A DNA stretch of 64,000 nt from JACPVF01 sp964502095 (GCA_964502095.1 CAZCUF010000002.1:124001-188000), one strand, 5' to 3'. Positions 26,176-34,677 are shown, counted from the stretch's first letter. Made by a program: numbers and translations. Notes: generated by a model not told the origin, from the letters alone.

Positions 26176-26205
26176 ACGGCCCTCTCCATCTTTGGAGAGG
26201 GCCGT
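26176..26205 (+). terminator. intercistronic hairpin between binding protein and permease
   Basis: ACGGCCCTCTCC (26176-26187) pairs perfectly with GGAGAGGGCCGT (26194-26205) around a six-base loop. There is no T tract, so it is more likely an mRNA-stabilising or partial attenuating element than a full terminator, keeping binding-protein mRNA above permease mRNA. Confidence 0.6.
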
Positions 26206-26223
26206 CCGCTGGAGACGTAATCC

Positions 26224-27102
26224 ATGTCCAGGAAATTCTCACTAACCCCGTACTTGTTTTTGGCGCCAGCCCTGCTGGTCATTGGGACTTTTATTCTTTA
26301 TCCGATCTTCGCTGTGGCATATTACAGTTTCACCGATTACAGTATCGTCACGCCGCCGGTTTGGGTTGGGCTGAAGAATTTCCAGGCTCTAATTCACGAC
26401 GATGTTTTCTGGCTGGCTTTAAGAAATTCATTCATCTATCTGCTGGTGACTCCCACGCTGATCGTACTGTGCATTATTCTTGCCATCGCTGTCAATCGCA
26501 AACTGCCCGGCATCAATGCTTTCCGCGCCTTGTATTATATTCCGGTGATTAGCGGCAGTATCGCGGTCGGCATCTCCTGGCGGCTGATGCTCGATACGAA
26601 CGGCCTGCTCAATAGCGCCTTGATCGCAATCGGGCTGATCAAGGATCCGATTCAATGGCTGGCTGAGCCGAATTTTTCACTGCCGATTGCCATGCTATTG
26701 ACCACCTGGATGGGACTCGGCTACTACATGATGATCTTTCTGGCGGGGTTGCAGAATATTTCCGAAGAACTATATGATGCCGCCGTGATCGACGGCTGTA
26801 ATTCTTTTCAAAAACACTGGTACGTCAGCCTGCCCGGCTTGCGTCCGCAGATCACATTTGTGGCGGTTATATCGAGCCTGGCGGCCCTGGAGGTGTTCAA
26901 CGAAGTGTATATCCTGTTTGGGCAACTCGGCGGTGTGCTCAACAGCGCCGTGACGGTGGTCTTTTATCTCTGGCGGCAGGCATTTCGACTGCACCACGCG
27001 GGGATGGCTTCCGCGATCGCGATGGTGCTCCTGCTGATCACGCTGGTGTTTTCGATTGCAAATATTCGTTCGCTGGAGCGCGGCACCGAGGAGGAAGAAT
27101 GA
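26224..27102 (+). CDS. sugar ABC transporter permease, MalF/UgpA type
   Basis: A 292-residue inner-membrane permease with six predicted helices. The N-terminus SLTPYLFLAPALLVIGTFILYPI and the EAA loop EELYDAAVIDGCNSFQKHWYVSLPGL, which contacts the ATPase, are typical of the carbohydrate CUT1 group. It pairs with the MalG-type permease that overlaps it by four bases (ATGA). No ATPase gene is in the operon, so it probably uses a shared MalK/MsmK-type ATPase encoded elsewhere, as many CUT1 systems do. Confidence 0.92.
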   Translation: MSRKFSLTPYLFLAPALLVIGTFILYPIFAVAYYSFTDYSIVTPPVWVGLKNFQALIHDDVFWLALRNSFIYLLVTPTLIVLCIILAIAVNRKLPGINAFRALYYIPVISGSIAVGISWRLMLDTNGLLNSALIAIGLIKDPIQWLAEPNFSLPIAMLLTTWMGLGYYMMIFLAGLQNISEELYDAAVIDGCNSFQKHWYVSLPGLRPQITFVAVISSLAALEVFNEVYILFGQLGGVLNSAVTVVFYLWRQAFRLHHAGMASAIAMVLLLITLVFSIANIRSLERGTEEEE

Positions 27103-27965
27103 CTGTTGCAGGCGCCGGAAAATATCGTTCGAACGCGGCTCTTCACAGGCTCGTGGAAAATTTCCTTTGGTATGTTGTCTTGTGCCTGGTCGCGGTGGTC
27201 ACCGTCTTTCCATTTGTCTGGGTGTTCTTCACGTCTTTCAAGGGCACTCAGGACGCTATCTATTCTGTGCCGCCGCAACTCATTCCGGCGCATCCTACAT
27301 TCGATAATTACTTGCGCGTTTGGAATCAACTGCCGGTGGCCAACTTCTTCATCAATAGCATCGTCGTATCGGTGGTTTCGGTATTGCTCAATCTGTTCTT
27401 CACCGCGATGGCGGCCTATCCGTTTGCAAAAATGAATTTCCCCGGGCGCGATGTGATCTTCTATATTTTGCTTGCTACATTCATTGTCCCGCCGCAACTC
27501 ACTTACATTCCAAGTTTTATACTGGCCGTGAACGTATTTCATTACTACGATACCTTGCTTTCCCTGATCTTTCCCAGCCTTGCAACGGTGTTCAACATCT
27601 TTTTGTTGCGGCAGGCCTTTCGGTCCGTGCCGAACGATTTGATCGACGCCGGGCGCATCGATGGCGCCAGCGAATTCCGAATTTGGTGGAGTATTCTACT
27701 GCCCATCGTTCGCCCGTCGTTGGCGACGGTTGCCATCATCACTTTTGTCACGCAATGGAATGACTTTTTCTGGCCGTCGTTGATGTTGCACACCCGCGAG
27801 CATATGACTTTGCAGGTTGGGTTGGTGGCTCTGCAGGGAATGTTCGCCTCTGATACGCGCGGCATGGCCGCGGGCGTGGTGATGGCGGTGGTCCCGATTC
27901 TGATCGTGTTCGTGATTTTACAGCGCCAGTTTGTGCGCGGCCTTGCCGGCGCGGTAAAAGGCTGA
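27099..27965 (+). CDS. sugar ABC transporter permease, MalG/UgpE type
   Basis: A 288-residue permease with six helices. FPFVWVFFTSFKG and the EAA loop PNDLIDAGRIDGASEFRIWWSILLPIVRP are CUT1 MalG signatures. Its start overlaps the stop of the MalF-type gene (ATGA), so the two subunits of the membrane channel are translationally coupled. The next gene (NagZ-like) starts three bases after its stop, which places the hydrolase in the same transcript as the transporter. Confidence 0.92.
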   Translation: MTVAGAGKYRSNAALHRLVENFLWYVVLCLVAVVTVFPFVWVFFTSFKGTQDAIYSVPPQLIPAHPTFDNYLRVWNQLPVANFFINSIVVSVVSVLLNLFFTAMAAYPFAKMNFPGRDVIFYILLATFIVPPQLTYIPSFILAVNVFHYYDTLLSLIFPSLATVFNIFLLRQAFRSVPNDLIDAGRIDGASEFRIWWSILLPIVRPSLATVAIITFVTQWNDFFWPSLMLHTREHMTLQVGLVALQGMFASDTRGMAAGVVMAVVPILIVFVILQRQFVRGLAGAVKG

Positions 27966-27968
27966 TCT

Positions 27969-29597
27969 GTGAAATTGTCGCTGGAAGAAAGAATCGGCCA
28001 ATGCCTGCTGGTTTCATTTTGGGGAAAAGATCGGCCTTCGGACGAATTGCAGGAGATCGTCAAGCGATATAAGCCCGCGGGAATCACTCTTTTCCGTGCG
28101 CAAAATATCGACGCTCCTATTCAACTTCGCGCGTTGAACGAATCGCTTCAACGCCTCGCGCGTGACCTCGGCCTGCCTCCGTTTCTGATCGCGATCGACC
28201 AGGAGGGAGGGCAGTTGATGGCGCTGGGCGGCGGCACATCACTGCCGGGGAATATGGCAATTGGCGCAACCGATTCCGTTGATTTGGCGCGCCGCGCCGG
28301 CGAAGTGCTCGGACGGGAACTTGCCGCAGTTGGGGTCAATCTTAATTACGCACCGTGCGCCGACGTAAATCTCAATCCGCAGAATCCGGTAGTGGGCGTG
28401 CGCTCTTTCGGTGAAAATCCTGCCGACGTGGCGCGCTTATCTGCCGCGCAGATTCAAGGGATTCAAGCTCAAGGCGTCGCCGCGACTGCCAAACACTTTC
28501 CGGGTCACGGAGATGTGACCAGCGATTCTCATCACGGCCTTCCCATTGTGCCTCATTCACTGGAACGCCTGCGCGCGGTGGAATTTCCGCCGTTTCGTTT
28601 CGCTATTGACGCCGATGTGAAATTGATTATGACCGCGCACATCGGCGTGCCTGCCATTGATGGGCCAGACGCCCTGCCCGCCACTCTCTCCACAAAAATC
28701 TTGCAGGGGATTCTCCGCCGCGAGTTGGGCTTCGAAGGTGTCATTGTCACGGATGCCATGAATATGCAGGCCATCCGTCAGGGTGACGCGATCGGCGAAG
28801 AAGCAGTGCGCGCCTTATCGGCTGGCGCAGACTTGCTTCTTTTGGTTTCGAATATTGACGAATGTGAATTGATCTTTAAAGCCATTGTCGGCGCGGTAAA
28901 GAGCGGCGGGTTGGATGAGCAGGCGATTACCCAATCTGCTCAACGCGTTCTGGCTTTGAAGGAATGGTTGTCGCGGCAAACTGCCGCGCCCGATTTAAGT
29001 GCGGTTGATGGCGCGGAACATAGGGCGGTCGCGCAAGAAATAGCCGAGTCGTCCATTACACTGGTTCGCGATCAAAATGATCTGCTACCGTTGCGCCTCA
29101 AGCCCAATCAGCGCGTCGCGGCCGTGCTCCCCAAGCCGCTCGATCTCACGCCAGCGGACACTTCCTCCTATGTGACTCCGCAATTGGCCGCCGCTCTGCG
29201 CGAATATCATCCGCGCGTCGAGGAGTTTCTCGTCTCGTACGCGCCGGATGCAGGCGAAGTTGCCGCGTTGCTGGCGCAGTTACGTTCCTTCGATGCGATT
29301 ATTATCGGAACAATTAACGCCTATCAACAGAAGGAACAATCGGCATTGGTGCGCGAAACCCTTAAGTTGAAGATTCCGACGGTCATTGCGGCTCTGCGCC
29401 TGCCGTACGACTTGACGGTCTTTCCAGAAGCGTCTGTTTTCTTGTGCACATACAGCATTCTGGAGCCGTCCATGCGTGCGCTGGCGAAAGCGATATTCAC
29501 TCAAGGTGAGATTAAAGGTCGTTTACCGGTAGCCATTCCAGGTTTGGCTGAGGCGGGGTATCATCTGGTCAGGAATCAGCATGTCACTTTACACTGA
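27969..29597 (+). CDS. nagZ: glycoside hydrolase family 3 beta-N-acetylglucosaminidase, NagZ-like
   Basis: A 542-residue GH3 enzyme. The NagZ hallmark KHFPGHGDVTSDSHHG is present (residues 175-190), with the Asp186-His188 dyad that acts as general acid/base, and the nucleophile is Asp262 in VIVTDAMNM. A C-terminal GH3_C-like domain of about 200 residues follows the barrel, as in Bacillus NagZ but not in E. coli NagZ. There is no signal peptide, so it cleaves imported GlcNAc-containing saccharides or muropeptides in the cytoplasm. The start is GTG at 27969, three bases after the permease stop; its 3' end overlaps the SIS gene by 17 bases. Confidence 0.9.
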   Translation: MKLSLEERIGQCLLVSFWGKDRPSDELQEIVKRYKPAGITLFRAQNIDAPIQLRALNESLQRLARDLGLPPFLIAIDQEGGQLMALGGGTSLPGNMAIGATDSVDLARRAGEVLGRELAAVGVNLNYAPCADVNLNPQNPVVGVRSFGENPADVARLSAAQIQGIQAQGVAATAKHFPGHGDVTSDSHHGLPIVPHSLERLRAVEFPPFRFAIDADVKLIMTAHIGVPAIDGPDALPATLSTKILQGILRRELGFEGVIVTDAMNMQAIRQGDAIGEEAVRALSAGADLLLLVSNIDECELIFKAIVGAVKSGGLDEQAITQSAQRVLALKEWLSRQTAAPDLSAVDGAEHRAVAQEIAESSITLVRDQNDLLPLRLKPNQRVAAVLPKPLDLTPADTSSYVTPQLAAALREYHPRVEEFLVSYAPDAGEVAALLAQLRSFDAIIIGTINAYQQKEQSALVRETLKLKIPTVIAALRLPYDLTVFPEASVFLCTYSILEPSMRALAKAIFTQGEIKGRLPVAIPGLAEAGYHLVRNQHVTLH

Positions 29598-30618
29598 AAT
29601 CATCGAACAACCGGAACGTATCCGAACCCTGTTGAAGTCGCAACGCAAATCGGTCGAACAGATTGCCCGCGCCATCCGCGATTACAAACCCGCCTTTGCA
29701 TTTCTGGCGGCACGCGGCACCTCGGACAATGCCGGGCGTTATGCAAATTATTTGTGGGGCGCGCGCAATGGATTGCCGCTAGCCCTGGCGACTCCTTCAT
29801 TGTTCACATATTACGGACAGCCGCCGCGTTTAAAAAACGCCCTGGTGGTTGGGATTTCGCAATCGGGTCAGTCGCCGGATATCGTCAGTGTGGTCGAGGA
29901 GGGAAAGCGTCAGGGAAATTTAACTCTGGCGATCACAAATGCGCCGCATTCCCCGTTGGCGCGTACTGCGGATTTCGTGCTGGATATTCAAGCCGGACCT
30001 GAAAAGGCAGTGGCGGCTACAAAGACTTATACAACCGAGTTAATGGCCATTGCCATGTTGTCGGCGGCTTTGAAGGGCAGGCAGTCCGATTGGGAAGATT
30101 TGCGCCGCGTTCCCGCCTGGATGCAGGAGGCTTTGAAACACGATGCGTTGATCGAGCAGGCCGCGCAAAGATATCTCTATATGCGCCAGTGCGTTGTGCT
30201 GGGACGCGGCTTTAATTACGCAACCGCCTTTGAGTGGGCGCTCAAACTAAAAGAGCTGACGTATGTGGAGGCGGAGCCTTATTCATCTGCGGATTTTCAA
30301 CACGGTCCGATTGCCATGGTGGAACGCGGTTTTCCGGTGATGGCAGTGGTTTCAAAAGGCAAAGTGCTCGATTCGCTGTTGGATGTGTTGACGCAATTGC
30401 GCAAGGATTTTTTAGCCGAGTTGTTGGTGATATCCAATTCACCCAAGGCGCTTTCCCTTGCCAGCCTTCCATTGGCGATACCATCCGAGATGCCCGAATG
30501 GCTTTCGCCCTTGATCAATATCCTTCCCGCTCAATTGTTTGCGTATCATCTGACGCTGGCGAAAGGATTTAACCCGGATCAACCGCGTATGATCAAAAAG
30601 GTGACTGAAACGAAATAA
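29581..30618 (+). CDS. SIS-domain sugar isomerase/deaminase (NagB-II / AgaS-like)
   Basis: A 345-residue protein with two SIS folds like the isomerase half of GlmS, without the glutaminase domain. Seen are LAARGTSDNAGRYANYL, VGISQSGQSPDIV, AATKTYTTELMA, the second-domain GRGFNYATAFEWALKLKE, EPYSSADFQHGP and a C-terminal NPDQPRMIKKVTETK that matches the GlmS end. Such stand-alone proteins act as glucosamine-6-phosphate (or galactosamine-6-phosphate) deaminases. It is the last gene of the amino-sugar operon and would deliver fructose 6-phosphate. It overlaps the nagZ 3' end by 17 bases and is followed by a hairpin. Confidence 0.88.
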   Translation: MSLYTEIIEQPERIRTLLKSQRKSVEQIARAIRDYKPAFAFLAARGTSDNAGRYANYLWGARNGLPLALATPSLFTYYGQPPRLKNALVVGISQSGQSPDIVSVVEEGKRQGNLTLAITNAPHSPLARTADFVLDIQAGPEKAVAATKTYTTELMAIAMLSAALKGRQSDWEDLRRVPAWMQEALKHDALIEQAAQRYLYMRQCVVLGRGFNYATAFEWALKLKELTYVEAEPYSSADFQHGPIAMVERGFPVMAVVSKGKVLDSLLDVLTQLRKDFLAELLVISNSPKALSLASLPLAIPSEMPEWLSPLINILPAQLFAYHLTLAKGFNPDQPRMIKKVTETK

Positions 30619-30631
30619 TCGAAATTGGGAA

Positions 30632-30659
30632 AGCCGCGCGCAGCTTGCGGTTCTTCTTT
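30632..30659 (+). terminator. probable terminator of the amino-sugar operon
   Basis: AGCCGC (30632-30637) can pair with GCGGTT (30647-30652), with one G-T pair, followed by CTTCTTT. It starts 13 bases after the SIS gene stop. The stem is short. Confidence 0.5.
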
Positions 30660-30686
30660 GGCGGGAGATGAAAATAATTTCAAAAA

Positions 30687-30715
30687 TATTGAAAATAAAA
30701 TGATTCTGTGATAAT
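30687..30715 (+). promoter_or_regulatory. possible promoter of the ATP-grasp gene
   Basis: TATTGA (30687-30692) and GATAAT (30710-30715) are 17 bases apart, and TG at 30707-30708 gives an extended -10. It lies 24 bases before the ATG in an AT-rich stretch. Confidence 0.4.
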
Positions 30716-30738
30716 GTTCGATAGGAAACGAGGCGCCC

Positions 30739-31707
30739 ATGATGAAAGTTGGTGTACTTTATGATGTGCATACTTATGGCTTTACTCCTGCAGACTTTTT
30801 GAAACATTATCCGTGCGAGTGGGAGATGGTTACGTTGAAGCGGCCGGTGCGCGAACGTATTCACGCCCTGGCTGAAGAAAATAAATACGATGTGTACTTT
30901 AATCTGTGCGACGGCGCGCTGGAGGAGAGTTACCCGGGCCTCGATGTGGTTGAAGCGCTGGAGGAATTCAACCTCCCCTTTACGGGCGCGAGCAGTAATT
31001 GCTACGATCCGACTCGTGAAGAAATGCAGGCCGTTGCCGATGCGCACGGCCTCGGCTTTGCCAAAGGCTTGCGCGTGCATGTCGGCGAGGACGTGATCGA
31101 GCGCAGTAAGGGACTGCGTTATCCGCTGATGGTCAAACATCCGAAAAGCTACGGTAGTTGGGCCATGAAGCGCAAGTCCCGCGTGGACAATGAAAAACAG
31201 CTGACAACCCAATTCAACCGCATGGCAAAAAAATTCGGCGCGGCGCGCGTGGAGGAATTTATCGTGGGCCGCGAATTCAACGTGTTCATTGTGGACAACC
31301 CCGATCATCTCGATGACCCGTTTGTGTATCCGCCCACGGAACTAGTCTTTCCACCCAATGAAGAATTCTGGCATGAGGATGTAAAGTGGGATTATTCTGT
31401 GCCGTTCGATTTCAACGAAGTCACGGATGCGGAACTGGCGCGGCGGATTCAGGACTTGGGCCGTAAATTCTATCTGGCGATGGGTTGCACAGGCTATGGC
31501 CGTTGTGACGTGCGCCTGAACGAAAATGGCGAATTATTCATTCTCGAGATCAACCCCAACGGCGGCATTTTGTATCCGCCGGAGGAATATGGCCCGGCAG
31601 ATTACATGATTCTTTACGACCCTGACGGATATTACGGTTTCTTCGACCGCATCTTCCGTTCAGCCCTTGTTCGGCAGAAGATACGGGAAGCGAAAGTGAC
31701 GCGCTGA
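30739..31707 (+). CDS. ATP-grasp ligase related to D-alanine--D-alanine ligase
   Basis: A 322-residue ATP-grasp protein. It has the pre-ATP-grasp N-terminal domain, the substrate-binding FNLCDGALEESYPGLDVVEALEEFNLPFTGASS (DdlA-like), a Lys in YPLMVKHPKSYGS for ATP, the EEFIVGREFNVFIV strand, and the Mg/ATP-binding YGRCDVRLNENGELFILEINPNGG. The family joins carboxylates to amines; Ddl is the prototype. It is shorter than usual Ddl (about 350) and stands alone, away from mur genes, so it may make another peptide-like bond. ATG at 30739 and 30742 are both possible starts. A strong hairpin follows. Confidence 0.75.
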   Translation: MMKVGVLYDVHTYGFTPADFLKHYPCEWEMVTLKRPVRERIHALAEENKYDVYFNLCDGALEESYPGLDVVEALEEFNLPFTGASSNCYDPTREEMQAVADAHGLGFAKGLRVHVGEDVIERSKGLRYPLMVKHPKSYGSWAMKRKSRVDNEKQLTTQFNRMAKKFGAARVEEFIVGREFNVFIVDNPDHLDDPFVYPPTELVFPPNEEFWHEDVKWDYSVPFDFNEVTDAELARRIQDLGRKFYLAMGCTGYGRCDVRLNENGELFILEINPNGGILYPPEEYGPADYMILYDPDGYYGFFDRIFRSALVRQKIREAKVTR

Positions 31708-31712
31708 TCTTC

Positions 31713-31740
31713 CAATGGACATGCACCTGCATGTCCATTG
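31713..31740 (+). terminator. terminator of the ATP-grasp gene
   Basis: CAATGGACATGCA (31713-31725) pairs perfectly with TGCATGTCCATTG (31728-31740), followed by TGTTTG. It begins 6 bases after the stop codon. Confidence 0.75.
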
Positions 31741-31913
31741 TGTTTGAACAGGGTCGGCTTATTGATTACAACCTACTTTGTTGCAATCATTCAGAAGTTC
31801 TTGTGTATTTTGCGCCCTCTGGCGCGATTGGGGGATTGGAGAGAACGTTTACTGTGCACAGAAAGGATTCTTTGCAACAGGACGATTACAACTCTCTTTG
31901 CATACCGCCCCGG
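31741..31913. other. gene-free spacer with an imperfect hairpin
   Basis: No reading frame of interest. GATTACAAC (31764-31772) can pair with GTTGCAATC (31780-31788), and GATTACAAC occurs again at 31884-31892. This may belong to the end of the minus-strand hemolysin-III unit. Confidence 0.3.
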
Positions 31914-32558
31914 TTAGATTGCCAGCCCGAATACGGCAATAAAATGTGCGGCCGCGGCTAATAGTACAAAAATATGCCACACCTCGTGAAACCCGAACAC
32001 ACCAGGTATGAAATTGAAAATTTTGGTGATGTAAACAACAGCGCCCAACGTATAGATCACACCGCCCGCGATCATCCACGCCAAAATCCAGGCGGGCAAC
32101 AAGATCAATTGTCCGATGGCGATCAGGCACAGCCACCCCATCAGAACATAGATTCCGGCGGTCACCCAGCGCGGCGCGCGAATAACGAAGATCTTGACCA
32201 CGATCCCGATCAGCGCCAGAGACCAGACGATGCTCAATAATCCCCATTTCCAGAATCCGGTGAACGCGTTGATGCAAAAGGGCGTATATGTTCCGGCGAT
32301 CAGCAAATAGATGGACGAATGGTCTATTTTGCGGAAAATCTCGAGAGCCTTTTCTTTCACGCGCACCATGTGATAGGTTCCGCTGGCGGAAAACATCGCC
32401 GTCAAACAGACGCCGTAAACAATAAACGAAATCACTTTGGCCGGTGTGCTCCAGCCGACGATCACCAGTGCAATAAAACCGATCAATGCCAGAATCGCGC
32501 CGCCCCAATGCGTCAGGCTGTTTACCGGTTCCCGAATTTTATCGAAGATATTCTTCAT
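31914..32558 (-). CDS. hemolysin III / PAQR family membrane protein
   Basis: A 214-residue seven-helix membrane protein of the YqfA/hemolysin III family. The conserved residues are all visible: THWGG near the N-terminus, SASGTYHM, RKIDHSSIYLLIAGTYTPF and the C-terminal HEVWHIFVLLAAAAHF. These place Ser, His, Asp and two His residues as in the zinc site of adiponectin-receptor relatives, which suggests hydrolase (ceramidase-like) activity. The physiological role in bacteria is unsettled and the haemolysin name is historical. It is last in a minus-strand cluster, eight bases after the preceding gene. Confidence 0.9.
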   Translation of the reverse strand: MKNIFDKIREPVNSLTHWGGAILALIGFIALVIVGWSTPAKVISFIVYGVCLTAMFSASGTYHMVRVKEKALEIFRKIDHSSIYLLIAGTYTPFCINAFTGFWKWGLLSIVWSLALIGIVVKIFVIRAPRWVTAGIYVLMGWLCLIAIGQLILLPAWILAWMIAGGVIYTLGAVVYITKIFNFIPGVFGFHEVWHIFVLLAAAAHFIAVFGLAI

Positions 32559-32566
32559 GCGCGCTC

Positions 32567-33148
32567 CTAAGTGATGTGCTGTAGGATGTGATAGACCAGG
32601 TCAATGAAGCGGTCATAGCCTTCGTCGTCTCTTGGAATCCCCATGATGCTGAGGGAAAACGCCTGCGGCTTAATTTTGATATTCAACCCCCGAAATGGAA
32701 ATTGCAGAATTTCATTCTGAACATCGGTGGACAGCAATCTTTGCGCCTGATAGGCGTCTTCGCTGGTTGTTACAAAGTTCCGGTCGAATTCCTCGTTGCC
32801 GGATGAAACTCTCTCCTTGCCGAATGTGGTCATGATTTTTTGAATAAGGTCGTTGCGTACGATGGAGATCGTGGGGAAGCGCGGCGAATCCGATGCCGTT
32901 TGTGCGACCGTGCGCGCCGGCCGGTTTCTACCGCCGGGGACAGTATAAATCGCAACCTCCAGGCCTTGAAAACTGAGCAGTAACTTCTTGTGATGAAATA
33001 ATCCCCCGCCTGTGATTTGGCCGCCTCGTTTCTCTGCCTGCCGCTCGAGCAGTTCTGCGCGTTTACGGCTCTGATACACTGCCAGGCTGAATCCGCCGAG
33101 TATGAGCACGGCAGTAAGTCCCAAGATTAGAAGATCGGTTTGATCCAT
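32567..33148 (-). CDS. hypothetical single-pass membrane protein
   Basis: A 193-residue protein of unknown function. It has one N-terminal helix (about residues 6-23, LLILGLTAVLILGGFSLAVY) followed by a basic stretch and a cytoplasmic domain of about 160 residues with no recognised motif. I start at ATG 33148, one base after the stop of the methyltransferase gene; a longer frame would overlap that gene by 32 bases. The tight spacing with the methyltransferase upstream and the hemolysin-III gene downstream implies one transcript. Confidence 0.7.
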   Translation of the reverse strand: MDQTDLLILGLTAVLILGGFSLAVYQSRKRAELLERQAEKRGGQITGGGLFHHKKLLLSFQGLEVAIYTVPGGRNRPARTVAQTASDSPRFPTISIVRNDLIQKIMTTFGKERVSSGNEEFDRNFVTTSEDAYQAQRLLSTDVQNEILQFPFRGLNIKIKPQAFSLSIMGIPRDDEGYDRFIDLVYHILQHIT

Positions 33149-33149
33149 T

Positions 33150-33788
33150 TCAAAGCTCGCTTCGTTTACGCGCCAGTACAATCAATAACTTCCCTGATTT
33201 TACATCGAAATTTTGAATATTAACTTCGAAGCCCGCTTCCGCAAACGGTTTTTGCATGCGTTTTTCGACGATTTCGAACGCCTCGGATGGAGCTTCGCCC
33301 GTGACGCGGAACAGCCAGCCGAGCAATGGATTCATCGGCCACGCGGCTATCAGGACGATCAACCTGCCTCCGTTTCTGAGAGTCCGTTTCGCCTCGGACA
33401 GTGTCTCCGCCTCGACGATATAACGGGATGGAAACGTGGAGACGATCGTATCGAATGCGTTGGCAGGGAAGGGAAGAGTCTGCGCCAGCCCGCGCGCCAG
33501 GTCGATTCTTAACGAGCCTGCTTTCAGCCGCCGCGCCGCAAGTCGACTCATCTGGGCCGATTCGTCCAAGCCAACGGCGAACAGGTCCAGGTTCCGCAAT
33601 GACCGCTGTAAATATCCCGGGCCGTGACCAAGTTCCAGCACGCGCCTCCCTTCAATCAATGGGATAACGCTGTGTACCCAGTCGTTCCAGCGGCCAAACG
33701 AAACAACTCCCGACACGAAATCATACGTGAAGGCCAATGGATGATAAAGCCAGTTGAAAAACGGATCGAGAATTTTTGCGATCAGCAT
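33150..33788 (-). CDS. class I SAM-dependent methyltransferase
   Basis: A 212-residue methyltransferase of the UbiE/Methyltransf_11 type. Motif I is VLELGHGPGYLQ, motif II is AVGLDESAQMSRLA, and LPFPANAFDTIVSTFPSRYI is the post-I/II region. The N-terminus FNWLYHPLAFTYDFVS resembles membrane-associated lipid methyltransferases. The substrate is unknown. I use ATG 33788; a longer frame begins with a TTG inside the terminator hairpin of the preceding gene and is unlikely. No clear ribosome site is seen. It is followed after one base by a membrane protein gene. Confidence 0.82.
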   Translation of the reverse strand: MLIAKILDPFFNWLYHPLAFTYDFVSGVVSFGRWNDWVHSVIPLIEGRRVLELGHGPGYLQRSLRNLDLFAVGLDESAQMSRLAARRLKAGSLRIDLARGLAQTLPFPANAFDTIVSTFPSRYIVEAETLSEAKRTLRNGGRLIVLIAAWPMNPLLGWLFRVTGEAPSEAFEIVEKRMQKPFAEAGFEVNIQNFDVKSGKLLIVLARKRSEL

Positions 33789-33797
33789 GATAACAAA

Positions 33798-33827
33798 ACA
33801 AGGGCTTGACAATTGTCAAACCCTTGT
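33798..33827 (-). terminator. terminator of the YtxH unit
   Basis: ACAAGGG and TTGACA (33798-33811) pair with TGTCAA and CCCTTGT (33814-33827), a 30-base near-perfect palindrome, followed on the minus strand by TTTGTTATC. It begins 18 bases after the YtxH gene stop and ends only 9 bases before the methyltransferase ATG. Confidence 0.75.
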
Positions 33828-33845
33828 CTGTACTGTTCGTTGGAC

Positions 33846-34190
33846 TTATGCAGACGTTTCGTCGCTCTTCTTTGCGCTTTTGCGAACGGCTTTCATGACT
33901 TCGTCGCCGCGCGCGCGGGCCTCATCGAGGGCTGTTTTGCCGCGCTGGCCCATTTGTTTGGCGAGTTCCTCGGCGCGTACGCGCGCTTCAGTGGCGGCCG
34001 CTTCGGCGCGGGCGATTGCATCTTCGGCGCTGGCGGAAGCCCGATCGCGCAATTCAATGCTCTTATCCTTGATCAGCGCGCGGGTTTCCTCGCCGGATTG
34101 AGGGGCAAATAGCAATGAAACAACGGCTCCCGTCAGGCCGCCGACAATGAAGCCAACTAGAAAGGCGCCAAATTCATCACGGTCAGACAT
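33846..34190 (-). CDS. YtxH domain-containing protein
   Basis: A 114-residue protein with a glycine-containing N-terminal membrane helix (FGAFLVGFIVGGLTGAVVSLLFAPQSGEETR), the YtxH signature, followed by a long charged Ala/Glu/Arg-rich helix probably forming a coiled coil. YtxH proteins are small membrane-associated proteins linked to general stress in Bacillus; function is unknown. AAAAGGAGAAC precedes the ATG. It follows the two-helix membrane protein gene by 22 bases, a pairing often seen for YtxH and DUF948-like proteins. Confidence 0.8.
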   Translation of the reverse strand: MSDRDEFGAFLVGFIVGGLTGAVVSLLFAPQSGEETRALIKDKSIELRDRASASAEDAIARAEAAATEARVRAEELAKQMGQRGKTALDEARARGDEVMKAVRKSAKKSDETSA

Positions 34191-34212
34191 GTTGTTCTCC
34201 TTTTGAATCGGG

Positions 34213-34677
34213 TTATTTTTGTTTTAGTCCCATCAATTCTAACACACGTTGTAATCCAGCCAGATAGGTGTTGAGTTTGATGATGGGTTCGATCACGTTT
34301 TCGCCCAGGAATTCGGCTGTGCCGCGCAAATTATTGACGGTTTCACTGGTGGCGCGCAGGATGGGGCGCACCTCGTTCTGAATCAAGTTGATCAGGCTGG
34401 CAAGTTGGACGATCAGTACGATCAGGGCCACGCCGATTACCAGCGACTCAAGAGCCACCACGATGATAAAAACATCGCGGATGCGGTCTGTCGGCGTTCC
34501 CGGCTGTAACAGGAAGTAGATCGCGGTTGCCAGCGCGGCCAGGATAACAATCACGCCCACAACGATGGCTATGACAATCGTTCGTTGCCTGCGCTCCGCT
34601 TCTTTTTGCGCCGCGAGTTGTTCCGGCGTAAAGGGAGGATGAGTTGGTGTATTGGTTTCAGGAATCGGGGTTGCCAT
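34213..34677 (-). CDS. two-helix membrane protein, DUF948-like
   Basis: A 154-residue protein with a Pro/Thr-rich N-terminus, a charged segment, two membrane helices (about 34-57 and 68-95) and an amphipathic C-terminal part (NEVRPILRATSETVNNLRGTAEFLGENVIEPIIK) like the DUF948 family. Function is unknown. Its neighbour YtxH and shared orientation suggest a membrane or cell-envelope stress role. The ATG lacks a clear ribosome site. Confidence 0.65.
   Translation of the reverse strand: MATPIPETNTPTHPPFTPEQLAAQKEAERRQRTIVIAIVVGVIVILAALATAIYFLLQPGTPTDRIRDVFIIVVALESLVIGVALIVLIVQLASLINLIQNEVRPILRATSETVNNLRGTAEFLGENVIEPIIKLNTYLAGLQRVLELMGLKQK

Noticed and set aside
31764..31892. Repeated GATTACAAC words as a small repeat array
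   Set aside because: Only two copies, 120 bases apart, with no regular spacing; chance or a terminator stem explains them.
33789..33812. Eight-residue extension of the methyltransferase with a TTG start
   Set aside because: It lies inside the terminator hairpin of the YtxH unit and has no ribosome site.
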